Shown here in pieces: positions 34,870 to 43,210 of a stretch of DNA of 64,000 nucleotides (positions are counted from its first letter, which is position 1; every line of letters starts with the position of its first letter). The DNA lies in assembly GCF_038002345.1 (NCBI RefSeq), contig NZ_JBBOCJ010000001.1:2356001-2420000 (forward strand), written 5' to 3'. Origin of the DNA: Paenibacillus sp. FSL M7-0420 (GTDB taxonomy: Bacteria; Bacillota; Bacilli; Paenibacillales; Paenibacillaceae). The notes beneath the pieces were generated by a model that was given only the letters and a program-made list of their open reading frames with translations, did not search any database and was not told the DNA's origin. A program made the translations under genes and the position numbers.

Positions 34870-35475
34870 GTGAGGATTGGTGGTGGTGCATGGAACTTGT
34901 ACCCGCTCCTCTATTCTAGTCTGGATGAAAAGACAAGTCTAGCTGCAATCTCTTACGGTAGGGACTGGATGGCCGAAGTCTTGGTCTATACAGAGGAATA
35001 TCGGCTGGAGTATCATAAGGAAGGTTTTATGCTGGAGCGTGAAGAACACAAAAGCAGGAGTGATGCTGCCATGGCAAGCAGGTCCAAAAGCAAAATTCCG
35101 GTACTGCTCTACCGCTACACAGGTCCGCCGAGGAATATAGGGTTCACCTTTTCCCGGTATGATTTGAACATGGACGCGGGCGGGAATGCACCGGGAGAGA
35201 TGCTGTTTATTTATGAAGGCGATTTCGAATATCTTAAGCCTGCGGTCAGCAGGGTCTTCCCTCTATCCGATCCGTTCACCGGGGAAGAGATGACATCGCT
35301 GGACCCGTGCTGGGAGAACCCGATTCCGAAGAGCCAGTGGGAGTCTATCTTGTCTGAACTGGAGCAGCAGCCGGTTACAGACTCTGAACTGCAGGATTTC
35401 CTGAACCAGTTCATAAGCTGGGCAAGGAATCATCTGAAGACTGCGGACGGAATTGAAATTACGGGGAATCTGTGA
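34870..35475 (+). CDS. Hypothetical protein
   Basis: This soluble protein of up to 201 residues is rich in Tyr, Glu and Ser, with segments AEVLVYTEEYRLEYHKEG and IPVLLYRYTGPPRNIGFTFSRYD. There is no signal peptide or membrane helix. The start is uncertain: GTG 34870 lacks a clear ribosome site, TTG at 34897 lies eight bases after GGTGGTGG, and ATG at 34972 (MAEVLVY) is also possible. No family was recognised. It lies between the L,D-transpeptidase region and pyrD, on the same strand as pyrD. Confidence 0.65.
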   Translation: MRIGGGAWNLYPLLYSSLDEKTSLAAISYGRDWMAEVLVYTEEYRLEYHKEGFMLEREEHKSRSDAAMASRSKSKIPVLLYRYTGPPRNIGFTFSRYDLNMDAGGNAPGEMLFIYEGDFEYLKPAVSRVFPLSDPFTGEEMTSLDPCWENPIPKSQWESILSELEQQPVTDSELQDFLNQFISWARNHLKTADGIEITGNL

Positions 35476-35630
35476 GAATTGGCGGCGGCGTGAAGGAAGT
35501 GCGGCAGGGCAGGGACAATCGCTGCGGCAAAAAACTTTTCTTTTCCCCCGGAAACGGATAAAATTAAGAAGAAACCTATAGATACGGGAGTCGTTATGTC
35601 AATTGTGGTTCCCTTGAAGGAGCGAGAACG

Positions 35631-36725
35631 GTGCTGTATCGACATTTTGGTAAACCAATTTTCTTTAAAATGGACCCGGAGACGGCGCATCATCTCGTCA
35701 TCGGCGGACTGAATAAAGCAGATCTGGTTCCCGGCGGGAGCGCGGCCATGCGCCTCATGTATGGGGTTCCTGAGACCGCTGACCTTGCAGTGGATCTGTT
35801 CGGGGTACATTTCCCGACCCCTGTGGGCTTAGCGGCAGGACTGGATAAGAATGCAGAAGCGGTAGGAGGGTTCTCTTCGATCGGCTTCGGATTTATGGAG
35901 GTAGGCACGGTAACTCCGGTAGGCCAGCCCGGCAATGACAGTCCCCGGCTGTTCCGGCTGCTGCCTGACAAGGCGCTCATTAACCGGATGGGCTTCAATA
36001 ATGAAGGCGCGGAGGCCATGGCTGAACGCCTCAAGAAGCTGAAGAAGCGCAGAATTCCGGTGGCGGTCAATATCGGACGCAACAAGGCTACCCCGAATGA
36101 ATTAGCACATGAGGATTACCGCAAGTGTATCCGTACGCTGTATCCGTACGGTGATTTTTTTGTGGTCAATATCAGCTCGCCGAATACCCCGGATCTCCGG
36201 AGTCTTCAGCATGGCAGCGAGCTCTCGAACCTGCTTAGCGAGGTTAAGGAAGAGATGGAGCTGCAGCGGGCGAAGACGGGCGCCGCGAAGGGGCTGCTGG
36301 TCAAGATTGCTCCCGATGTCAGTGACGCTGAGCTGGAATATATGGTACATACCATCACGGAAGCCGGAATGGACGGTATCATTGCTACCAATACGACCCT
36401 CTCCCGTGAAGGGCTGCAGAGCGACAAAGCCGGTGAGACGGGCGGGCTGAGCGGCCAGCCGCTGCGCGAACGTTCTACAGAGATTATCCGCAGAATCTAT
36501 AGCCAGACGGGCGGCAAGCTGCCGATTATCGGGTCGGGCGGGATTTTTACAGCCCAGGATGCTTACGATAAGATACGGGCAGGCGCCAGTCTGGTCGAAA
36601 TTTATACAGCACTCATCTATGAAGGGCCGGAGGTTAACCGTAGAGTGCATGCCGGACTACGGCAGCTGCTGCGGCGGGACGGCTTCGAGAGGCTCCTTGA
36701 TGCGGTAGGCGCTGATCATCACTGA
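35631..36725 (+). CDS. pyrD: Dihydroorotate dehydrogenase, quinone-dependent (class 2)
   Basis: This 364-residue protein has the class 2 pattern: an N-terminal membrane-associating segment (LYRHFGKPIFFKMDPETAHH), PVGLAAGLDKN, INRMGFNN and the catalytic Ser in NISSPNTPDLRSLQ, plus FMN-site motifs LVKIAPD and IIGSGGIFTAQDA. It oxidises dihydroorotate and passes electrons to quinone in pyrimidine synthesis. It is not in a pyr operon here; the next gene, 27 bp on, is relQ. Translation starts at GTG behind AAGGAG. Class 2 enzymes are less common in Bacilli than the NAD-linked PyrDB/PyrK form. Confidence 0.94.
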   Translation: MLYRHFGKPIFFKMDPETAHHLVIGGLNKADLVPGGSAAMRLMYGVPETADLAVDLFGVHFPTPVGLAAGLDKNAEAVGGFSSIGFGFMEVGTVTPVGQPGNDSPRLFRLLPDKALINRMGFNNEGAEAMAERLKKLKKRRIPVAVNIGRNKATPNELAHEDYRKCIRTLYPYGDFFVVNISSPNTPDLRSLQHGSELSNLLSEVKEEMELQRAKTGAAKGLLVKIAPDVSDAELEYMVHTITEAGMDGIIATNTTLSREGLQSDKAGETGGLSGQPLRERSTEIIRRIYSQTGGKLPIIGSGGIFTAQDAYDKIRAGASLVEIYTALIYEGPEVNRRVHAGLRQLLRRDGFERLLDAVGADHH

Positions 36726-36752
36726 AGGATGAATGGACAGGAGGACAAGGCG

Positions 36753-37565
36753 ATGGACGTCAGGGACTGGGGAACTTTTCTGCTTCCTTATGAACAAACG
36801 GTGGAGGAATTGAAGGTTAAATTCAAGACGATGCGCTCTGAACTCAAGAAAAGGGAAGAATACACTCCGATTGAATTCGTTACCGGCCGTGTGAAACGGC
36901 TGTCTAGCATACTTGAGAAGGCCAAACGGTTAAACGTAAAAATGGAGGATCTGGAAACGGGCATCGAGGATATCGCCGGCATTCGCATTATGTGCCAGTT
37001 CGTCGAGGATATCCGCAGAGTGGCGGAATACATCCGCGCCCGCAAGGATCTTGAAGTCCTCTATGAGAAGGACTACATTACCAATTATAAGGAAAGCGGC
37101 TACCGCAGCTTCCATATGATCATCCGCTATCCGGTACAGACTGCGCTGGGTCAAAAGATTGTACTGGCTGAAATTCAAATCCGTACACTGGCGATGAACT
37201 TCTGGGCAACCATTGAGCATTCGCTGAATTATAAATACCGGGAGAGCCTGCCCGATGAAATGCGGGTGCGCCTGAAGACGGCAGCAGAAGCGGCTTCCAT
37301 TCTGGACAGCGAGATGTCGAGCATCCGGGAAGAGATTCTGGAGGCCCAGAAGACCTTCGAGGAGAACTCGAACATGACGACCCAACTGCTGAAGGCTATT
37401 CATCAGCTGTATTTCTATCATCTTGTGAATGAAGCGATTGAGAGCCAGGAACGGTTCAATGCGATCTGGCAGGCTCAGGATATGGATGCGATGAAGGAAC
37501 TGCTGGACCATGTGCGCGAGCTGCTCTCGAATGCCAAGAAGGGCAGCGAGCCGGATGGCTTATGA
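36753..37565 (+). CDS. relQ: Small alarmone synthetase (RelQ/YjbM type)
   Basis: This protein of about 270 residues consists of a RelA_SpoT synthetase domain (about 20-165) with EDIAGIRIMCQFVEDI, GYRSFHMIIRYPV and AEIQIRTLAMNFWATIEHSLNYKY, followed by a helical C-terminal tail that mediates tetramer formation in RelQ. It lacks hydrolase, TGS and ACT domains. It makes (p)ppGpp from ATP and GDP/GTP. ATG 36753 is eight bases after AGGAGG, so the ATG at 36729 is rejected. The stop overlaps the DUF309 gene by 11 bp, indicating an operon. Confidence 0.93.
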   Translation: MDVRDWGTFLLPYEQTVEELKVKFKTMRSELKKREEYTPIEFVTGRVKRLSSILEKAKRLNVKMEDLETGIEDIAGIRIMCQFVEDIRRVAEYIRARKDLEVLYEKDYITNYKESGYRSFHMIIRYPVQTALGQKIVLAEIQIRTLAMNFWATIEHSLNYKYRESLPDEMRVRLKTAAEAASILDSEMSSIREEILEAQKTFEENSNMTTQLLKAIHQLYFYHLVNEAIESQERFNAIWQAQDMDAMKELLDHVRELLSNAKKGSEPDGL

Positions 37566-38019
37566 GCCGCTGTATCTGGCCTACCTCATCTACTTCAACC
37601 GGGACAGGGATTATTTCGAATGTCATGAGGTGCTTGAGGAATTATGGCTGGAAAAGCAGCGTAATCCGTTATACAAGGCTCTGCTGCAGGTGGCAGTGGG
37701 GCTGTACCATTTCCGTAATGCCAATGTGCGCGGCGGCCTGATTCTGCTGAAGCAGTCACATGAAGTACTGGGCAGATATCCGGCGGTGACGCTAGGTATT
37801 GATCTGGCGAAGCTGGTCCGGGAAGCGGGAGCGTATGTTGCCCGTCTGGAAGCTTACGAAGATCAGCCCTTTGATTATTATGATCTCACCATCCGCATCG
37901 TAGATCCCGTGCTGGAGGAAGAGGTCAGGCTGGCGGCTGAGTCCATTCAGCCTGTGGTGCCCCAGCGGCGCGGGCCACAGCGGCCGGACAGACCGAGGAA
38001 CAGGCCGGATGGCGCTTGA
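37555..38019 (+). CDS. DUF309 family protein
   Basis: This 154-residue helical protein has the family signature DYFECHEVLEELW and LLQVAVGLYHFRNANVRGGLILL. Its C-terminal 25 residues are basic and Pro/Arg-rich (PQRRGPQRPDRPRNRP), probably disordered. DUF309 proteins are soluble and of unknown function; the conserved His/Glu pair suggests metal binding but this is not shown. The ATG lies inside the end of relQ, so translation is probably coupled. Confidence 0.88.
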   Translation: MAYEPLYLAYLIYFNRDRDYFECHEVLEELWLEKQRNPLYKALLQVAVGLYHFRNANVRGGLILLKQSHEVLGRYPAVTLGIDLAKLVREAGAYVARLEAYEDQPFDYYDLTIRIVDPVLEEEVRLAAESIQPVVPQRRGPQRPDRPRNRPDGA

Positions 38020-38035
38020 CCATAGCAAGTTAGAA

Positions 38036-38061
38036 CAGGAGCACCCGCAGGGGTGTTCCTG
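38036..38061 (+). terminator. Hairpin between the DUF309 and methyltransferase genes
   Basis: CAGGAGCACCC pairs with GGGGTGTTCCTG (11 pairs, one wobble). It is followed by ATTATTTG rather than a solid T-run, so it may be a weak terminator or an mRNA processing/stability element. Confidence 0.5.
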
Positions 38062-38086
38062 ATTATTTGAGCGGGAGGAAGGCATC

Positions 38087-39703
38087 ATGACGGCACAACT
38101 GCCCGGAGCTTTCGCAGAGCGTATGAAAGAGCTGCTGGGACCGGAATATGAGCAATTTACAGATACCTATCAGCAGTCACCCTATGGGGGAATCCGTGCC
38201 AATACACTGAAAATAACGGTGGACGGGCTGCGGGAGCGTTCCCCCTTCACCCTGGAGCCGATTCCCTGGTGCCCTTCGGGCTTCTATACCGGAGAGGGGG
38301 CCAGACCCGGCAAACACCCTTATTATCATGCCGGGCTGTACTATATTCAGGAGCCGAGTGCCATGGCCCCGGTTGAACTGCTGAACGTTCAGCCGGGGGA
38401 CCGGGTGCTCGATCTGTGCGCAGCCCCGGGCGGTAAATCTACCCAGATTGCCGCCAAGCTGCAAGGCGAAGGCCTGCTGGTCAGCAATGACCTGCATCCT
38501 GAACGGACGAAGGCACTCGCCAAGAATCTGGAGCTGTACGGGGTACGGAACGGCATTGTACTTAACGAAAGCCCTGAGCGGATTGCGGGAGCGTTCCCCG
38601 GGTTCTTCGACCGGATTCTAATTGATGCTCCCTGTTCGGGAGAGGGCATGTTCCGCAAGGACGAGGATATGGTCAAGCAATGGGAGCCGGGGACACCGGA
38701 CAAATACGCGGAGATGCAGCGGGAGATTCTGCGGGCCGCAGCTTCAGCGCTGAAGCCCGGCGGTACTATGGTGTATTCTACCTGCACGTTCGCTCTGGAG
38801 GAGAACGAGGAGATGATTGCCGGATTCCTGTCCGGGCATCCGCAGTTCTCGCTGGTTCCCGTAGGCGGAACCGGCCCGTTCGCTGCCGGACTCGGCCCAT
38901 TGCCGGGTGCGGCGCGGCTGTGGCCGCATAAGGTCAAGGGGGAAGGGCATTTCATGGCGGTACTGCGCCATGACGGAAGTGGCGGACCTGCGAGAGAGGC
39001 AATTGAGAACGGGGCAGCAGAGAATGGAGCTGCGGTGACAGATACTTTAGAGAACGCAAAAGCACGAAATGATAAGAGAGAGAGAAGTCTGTCTGCCGCG
39101 CCCCGGAGCAAAGCTGCGAAAACAGACTTTCACAGTAAGGCAGTTCCCGGCAGGGCAGATCACGGCCGGGGCGGCAAGGGAGGACGCGGATCTGGACACG
39201 GCTCCGGCTCTGGTAGAGCCGGAACGGGTCCAGGTCCGCAGTCACAGCGAACTGGCGGGGAAGCGATAGCGCTCGCGGTCTATGCGGACTTTATTCAAGA
39301 GCTGCTGGGGACACAGCCGCCCGGACATGCCATATGGTTCGGCGATCATCTATATATCTCCCCGTTGCCGCGTGAAGCGCTGGACGGTCTGAAGACGGTT
39401 CGGCCGGGCTGGTATGTGGGGCAGATCAAGAGCGGCAGATTCGTTCCCGGTCATCCGCTCGCTACAGCACTGCGTCCTGAGGAATGCAGCCGCTTCGTAT
39501 CGCTATCCAGCATCAGCGGGGAAGCGGTATCCTACCTGAAGGGGGAGACCCTGTCGATTCCCGCAGAGCGCTTGTCGATTAAGGAAGGACATGCATACAA
39601 AGGCTATACCCTCGTCTGCATCGACGGCTTCAGCGCAGGCTGGGGCAAATGGCAGGACGGATTGCTGAAGAACGAATATCCCGCAGGCTGGAGGTGGACT
39701 TAG
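38087..39703 (+). CDS. RsmB/RsmF-type rRNA (cytosine-C5) methyltransferase, copy A
   Basis: This 538-residue protein has an N-terminal RNA-binding segment, a SAM methyltransferase core (about 90-290) with VLDLCAAPGGKSTQIA and the two catalytic Cys in DAPCSGEGMFRKD and YSTCTF. A long low-complexity Gly/Ser/Arg linker (about 300-395) follows, and then a C-terminal PUA-like domain. The pattern is RsmF (YebU)-like, so it probably makes m5C in 16S rRNA. It starts with GGGAGGAAGG before the ATG, and the pseudouridine synthase gene follows by 3 bp. A shorter paralogue is encoded at 41594-43000. Confidence 0.9.
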   Translation: MTAQLPGAFAERMKELLGPEYEQFTDTYQQSPYGGIRANTLKITVDGLRERSPFTLEPIPWCPSGFYTGEGARPGKHPYYHAGLYYIQEPSAMAPVELLNVQPGDRVLDLCAAPGGKSTQIAAKLQGEGLLVSNDLHPERTKALAKNLELYGVRNGIVLNESPERIAGAFPGFFDRILIDAPCSGEGMFRKDEDMVKQWEPGTPDKYAEMQREILRAAASALKPGGTMVYSTCTFALEENEEMIAGFLSGHPQFSLVPVGGTGPFAAGLGPLPGAARLWPHKVKGEGHFMAVLRHDGSGGPAREAIENGAAENGAAVTDTLENAKARNDKRERSLSAAPRSKAAKTDFHSKAVPGRADHGRGGKGGRGSGHGSGSGRAGTGPGPQSQRTGGEAIALAVYADFIQELLGTQPPGHAIWFGDHLYISPLPREALDGLKTVRPGWYVGQIKSGRFVPGHPLATALRPEECSRFVSLSSISGEAVSYLKGETLSIPAERLSIKEGHAYKGYTLVCIDGFSAGWGKWQDGLLKNEYPAGWRWT

Positions 39704-39706
39704 AGT

Positions 39707-40471
39707 ATGGCTACAGGAGGAACTGCGAACAAGAAGCAGCGGCTTGACAAGGTGCTGTCCCACATGGGGATCGGCTCGCGCAGCGATATCCGCAAGCAGG
39801 CCAAGCAGGGCCTGATCACAGTAAATGGAGCTGTCGTCAAAGACAGCGGGTTCCATGTAGACCCGCAGCATGACCGCATAGAGGTGGGCGGAGAGCCGGT
39901 CCTCTACCGGGAATTCATCTATCTGATGATGAATAAACCGCCGGGCGTATTGTCCGCCACTGAGGATAAACGGGACCGCACGGTTCTGGATCTGCTGAAG
40001 CAGGAGCATGCGCTGTTCGAGCCGTTCCCGGTCGGGCGGCTGGATAAGGATACCGTGGGTCTGCTGCTGCTCACGAATGACGGGAAGCTGGCACATGAGC
40101 TGCTGTCCCCGCGCAAGCATGTCCCCAAAACCTACGAGGCCACCGTCGAGGGTGAGGTCGATGCGGCGGATGTGGCTGCTTTTGCCGAGGGTGTTACGCT
40201 TGAGGATGGTTATGTGACCCTGCCCGCGCAGCTTAGCATTCTGAGCAGAGAACGGGGCAGCCGCGTGCTGTCGTATATCTCACTCACCATTACGGAAGGC
40301 AAATTCCATCAGGTGAAGCGGATGTTCGTAGCTGTCGGGAAGAAGGTAGTGTTCCTGAAGCGGGTGTCGATGGGCGAACTGAAGCTCGACGAGACGCTGC
40401 CCGAGGGAGCCTGCCGGGAGCTCACGGCCCGTGAGCTGGAGCTGCTGCGCGGCGGCGGGGCTGCGGAATAA
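39707..40471 (+). CDS. rRNA pseudouridine synthase, RsuA/RluB/E/F family
   Basis: This 254-residue protein has an N-terminal S4 domain (QRLDKVLSHMGIGSRSDIRKQ) and a catalytic domain with the active-site Asp in GRLDKDTVGLLLLTNDG, NKPPG and EGKFHQVKRM. It converts uridine to pseudouridine in rRNA; the closest type is RsuA (16S rRNA). It follows the methyltransferase gene by 3 bp and precedes a HAD phosphatase gene, forming an RNA-modification operon. Confidence 0.92.
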   Translation: MATGGTANKKQRLDKVLSHMGIGSRSDIRKQAKQGLITVNGAVVKDSGFHVDPQHDRIEVGGEPVLYREFIYLMMNKPPGVLSATEDKRDRTVLDLLKQEHALFEPFPVGRLDKDTVGLLLLTNDGKLAHELLSPRKHVPKTYEATVEGEVDAADVAAFAEGVTLEDGYVTLPAQLSILSRERGSRVLSYISLTITEGKFHQVKRMFVAVGKKVVFLKRVSMGELKLDETLPEGACRELTARELELLRGGGAAE

Positions 40472-40503
40472 AGGTATACTATACAGAGATAGGATGATGG
40501 GGT

Positions 40504-41304
40504 ATGAAATACAAACTGATTGCACTGGATGTAGACGGAACACTGCTGAATGATGATCATCAGCTCAGTGAAGAGAACAAAGCGGCGGTTGCCGAGGTCA
40601 CGCGTCAGGGCGGGCAGATTGTACTCTGCACAGGGCGCAGTCCGCAGAATTCGATTCCTTTTATGGAGGAGATGGGCTTGTCGGGGTATGTGCTGGGCCA
40701 TAACGGAGCGGCTACAGTGAGTGTCAAGGACCGTAAAGTGCTGCACCAGTATGGACTGGACGCCAGAGGGCTGGACCCGTATATCGCCTATTGCCGCGAG
40801 CGTGATATCCATTTTGATGTGAATACTGCGTTTGAGATGTATGTGGACAATGTGGAGAACCTGACGAAGGAAGCCCACTTTATGTATGAGCATTTCCGCA
40901 TTATGCCTGCATCCCTTCCAGCCTGGGAGGAGTTCCGCGAACCGATTGTGAAATTCACTGTGTTCACGCAGTCCGATATTCTGGATGAAGCGCAGCGGGA
41001 ATGGGCTACTTGGGGAGAACAGTACAATATTCTGCGCAGCGGAGAGTTCTTCGTTGATCTCATGCACCCGGAATCCTCCAAAGGCAATGCCCTGAAGAAT
41101 CTGGCAGCCGAGCTTGGCATCCCGCAAGAGCAGGTGCTGTCGATCGGCAACTATTATAATGATATCTCCATGCTGACGTATGCCGGTCTGGGTGTGGCGA
41201 TGGATAACTCTCCGGTAGAGGTCAAAGCAGCCGCAGATGTGATCACCGGTACCAATAATGAGAACGGTGTGCGCGATGCGCTGGTGAAATATTGTTTGTC
41301 TTGA
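40504..41304 (+). CDS. Cof-type HAD-IIB phosphatase
   Basis: This 266-residue protein has the HAD motifs DVDGTLLN (nucleophile Asp), CTGRS, a C2B cap and the late motif SIGNYYNDISMLTYAGLGVAM. Family members dephosphorylate sugar phosphates, pyridoxal phosphate or FMN with broad specificity. The motif SIGNYYND has Tyr-Tyr where SxGDxxND is usual (the first Asp replaced by Asn), a mild deviation at the Mg site. It lies 32 bp after the pseudouridine synthase gene and ends near a strong stem-loop. Confidence 0.9.
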   Translation: MKYKLIALDVDGTLLNDDHQLSEENKAAVAEVTRQGGQIVLCTGRSPQNSIPFMEEMGLSGYVLGHNGAATVSVKDRKVLHQYGLDARGLDPYIAYCRERDIHFDVNTAFEMYVDNVENLTKEAHFMYEHFRIMPASLPAWEEFREPIVKFTVFTQSDILDEAQREWATWGEQYNILRSGEFFVDLMHPESSKGNALKNLAAELGIPQEQVLSIGNYYNDISMLTYAGLGVAMDNSPVEVKAAADVITGTNNENGVRDALVKYCLS

Positions 41305-41320
41305 TGATGCGAATAACGGA

Positions 41321-41357
41321 AAAAGCAGCCTGCCCCCATAAAGGGGGCGGGCTGCTT
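41321..41357 (-). terminator. Terminator of the small YjcZ-type gene (also convergent HAD gene)
   Basis: A strong stem (AAGCAGCC-TGCCCCC paired with GGGGGCG-GGCTGCTT) has an ATAAA loop. The T-run is on the minus strand (TTTTTCC), directly downstream of the small minus-strand gene. Confidence 0.88.
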
Positions 41358-41389
41358 GAGGTCCGTGTGCTGTGCTGCTTACAGCGGAA

Positions 41390-41479
41390 TTAGACGAACA
41401 ACGAACGGGAAATAATTACGAGCAATATGAAGAGTACCAAGATCGCACCGGTCGAAGTGAAGCCTACACCTGCACCCAT
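41390..41479 (-). CDS. YjcZ-type small sporulation protein, second copy
   Basis: This 29-residue peptide begins MGAGVGFTSTG and continues into the hydrophobic helix AILVLFILLVIISRSLFV. It shares STGxILVLFILLVIISR with the product of 19260-19355 but has a Gly-rich rather than Cys-containing head. GGGAGG is well placed before the ATG, and a terminator follows. It is probably expressed during sporulation, as for other YjcZ-type peptides. Confidence 0.85.
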   Translation of the reverse strand: MGAGVGFTSTGAILVLFILLVIISRSLFV

Positions 41480-41593
41480 GTTTGATTCCTCCCTTGATTC
41501 ATGTCTGTTCCCACTTGCCGCCTTAAGTCCGGCGGACCGCCATGGGATAATGACATCATATGCTTATGAAGGCTTCATGAACTGGTCAACTGC

Positions 41594-43000
41594 CTAAACC
41601 TCGTCAAGATGGGCTTTTAGAATCCGCAGACCCTTGGGCAAATGATTCTTGAGCTGGCCGGAGCTGGCTTTGCCCCAGCCTACGGGCAAGCCGTCTACGG
41701 TTACCAGCGTCCAGCCATGCAGGCTTGGCGGAACCGGCAGACTCTCGCCGCGCAGCCAGGCCTGGATCTCCGTGCCGTCCGCAGGCATATCATAGCTGCG
41801 CGCCGCCTGATCCGGCCGGAGTGCCATAGCCAGAGCGTGGGCAGGCTCGATCCGGTTTTTCTTAAGATGGGCAATATGCAGTCCGGCACGCGGCACCTTG
41901 AGCCCGTCCAGTATCCCGGTGTGCAGCCGCTCATTGAATGCCTCAGGCAGCAGATACAGGGATTCGCCGAAGAGAAGCGGGATGCCGCGATCGGCGAATC
42001 CGGGCAGCTCTGCCGCCGCCCAGCTCATGAATTGTTGATAGGACTCTCTGAGCGTGGCACTTGTCTTCGGACCATTATTGCCGCGTTCGCCGCGTTTGCC
42101 CCGGCTCTTGCGCGGAGCAGAATCCGCCGGGTCTGCTGAAGCCGCCTTGTGCAGCAGGGCCACGAAATGCCCTTCGCCCCGCTCCAGATGCGGCCACAGC
42201 CGCTTCGTAACGATCAGCTCCATATCGGGATAGGTCTGCACGAAGCGCTCCATCGTCTCCTCATTCTCCTGGCGGTTGAAGGTACAGGTCGAATAGACCA
42301 TATGGCCGCCAGGCTTCAGCATCAGATACGCATCCTGCAGAATATCCCACTGTCTGGCTACACAGATCTCCACATGCTTCGGGGACCATTCGTCTATCGC
42401 CGCAGGGTCTTTGCGGAACATTCCTTCACCGGAGCAAGGCGCGTCCAGCATAATGCGGTCGAACACCTCAGGGAATCTTTTGGAGAGATCACCAGGGGCT
42501 GCGGAGGTAACCAGCGTGTTGCTTATACCGAGCCGCTCGACGTTTTCGGCCAGGATTTTGGCCCGCTCCGGGTGAATTTCATTGGAGATGAGCAGCCCTT
42601 CCCCTTGCATCAGTGCGGCGATATGGGTGGTTTTGCCGCCGGGAGCGGCCGCGAGGTCGAGAACGATCTCTCCGGGAAGCGGCTTCAGCAGCTCGGCTGC
42701 GGACATTGCGGAGGGCTCCTGAATATAATATAGTCCGGCGGTATGATACGGATGTCTCCCCGGGCGAGCGGGGTCTTCGTAATAGAAGCCTGACGGACAC
42801 CATGTTACCTGTGACAGGCCGAATTGCGGGATTGCCTGCTCCGCTGCGGTGCGGCCGGAAGGTGTACTGCTTTTTAAAGTATTAAACCGCAGACCCTGGG
42901 TCCGCGCAGCCAGATAGCTCTTCAGAAAAGCGTCCGCCGAATCCCCCAGCATCTCTCTAATATTGGCGGTGTAAGCGGCAGGCAGTCGTTCTTCATTCAT
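41594..43000 (-). CDS. RsmB/RsmF-type rRNA (cytosine-C5) methyltransferase, copy B
   Basis: This 468-residue protein is a paralogue of the 38087-39703 product. It has IVLDLAAAPGGKTTHIA, DAPCSGEGMFRKDP and YSTCTF with both catalytic Cys, a short basic linker (SRGKRGERGNNG) and a C-terminal domain with PVGWGKASSGQLKNHLPKGLR. It lacks the long Gly/Ser linker of copy A. It is probably a 16S rRNA m5C methyltransferase, possibly at a different site from copy A. It is monocistronic on the minus strand, and GGAG precedes the ATG. Confidence 0.9.
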   Translation of the reverse strand: MNEERLPAAYTANIREMLGDSADAFLKSYLAARTQGLRFNTLKSSTPSGRTAAEQAIPQFGLSQVTWCPSGFYYEDPARPGRHPYHTAGLYYIQEPSAMSAAELLKPLPGEIVLDLAAAPGGKTTHIAALMQGEGLLISNEIHPERAKILAENVERLGISNTLVTSAAPGDLSKRFPEVFDRIMLDAPCSGEGMFRKDPAAIDEWSPKHVEICVARQWDILQDAYLMLKPGGHMVYSTCTFNRQENEETMERFVQTYPDMELIVTKRLWPHLERGEGHFVALLHKAASADPADSAPRKSRGKRGERGNNGPKTSATLRESYQQFMSWAAAELPGFADRGIPLLFGESLYLLPEAFNERLHTGILDGLKVPRAGLHIAHLKKNRIEPAHALAMALRPDQAARSYDMPADGTEIQAWLRGESLPVPPSLHGWTLVTVDGLPVGWGKASSGQLKNHLPKGLRILKAHLDEV

Positions 43001-43210
43001 AAATCACTCTCCTCTAGTCCAAGTTCAAGATAAGTAAAGCTGTCATCTTAGTTGCTGTTTCTGGTGGATACCGATAAAATTAAGATATGGAACCTTAGCG
43101 TACCTATACCTGCAGCAGTACCCGAAATTGTAATTGTACATATACACAACTATATCATAATTGCCGGGCTTCACCGTAAATAGGGCAATTGTAAAGGGAG
43201 ATGTACCTAT

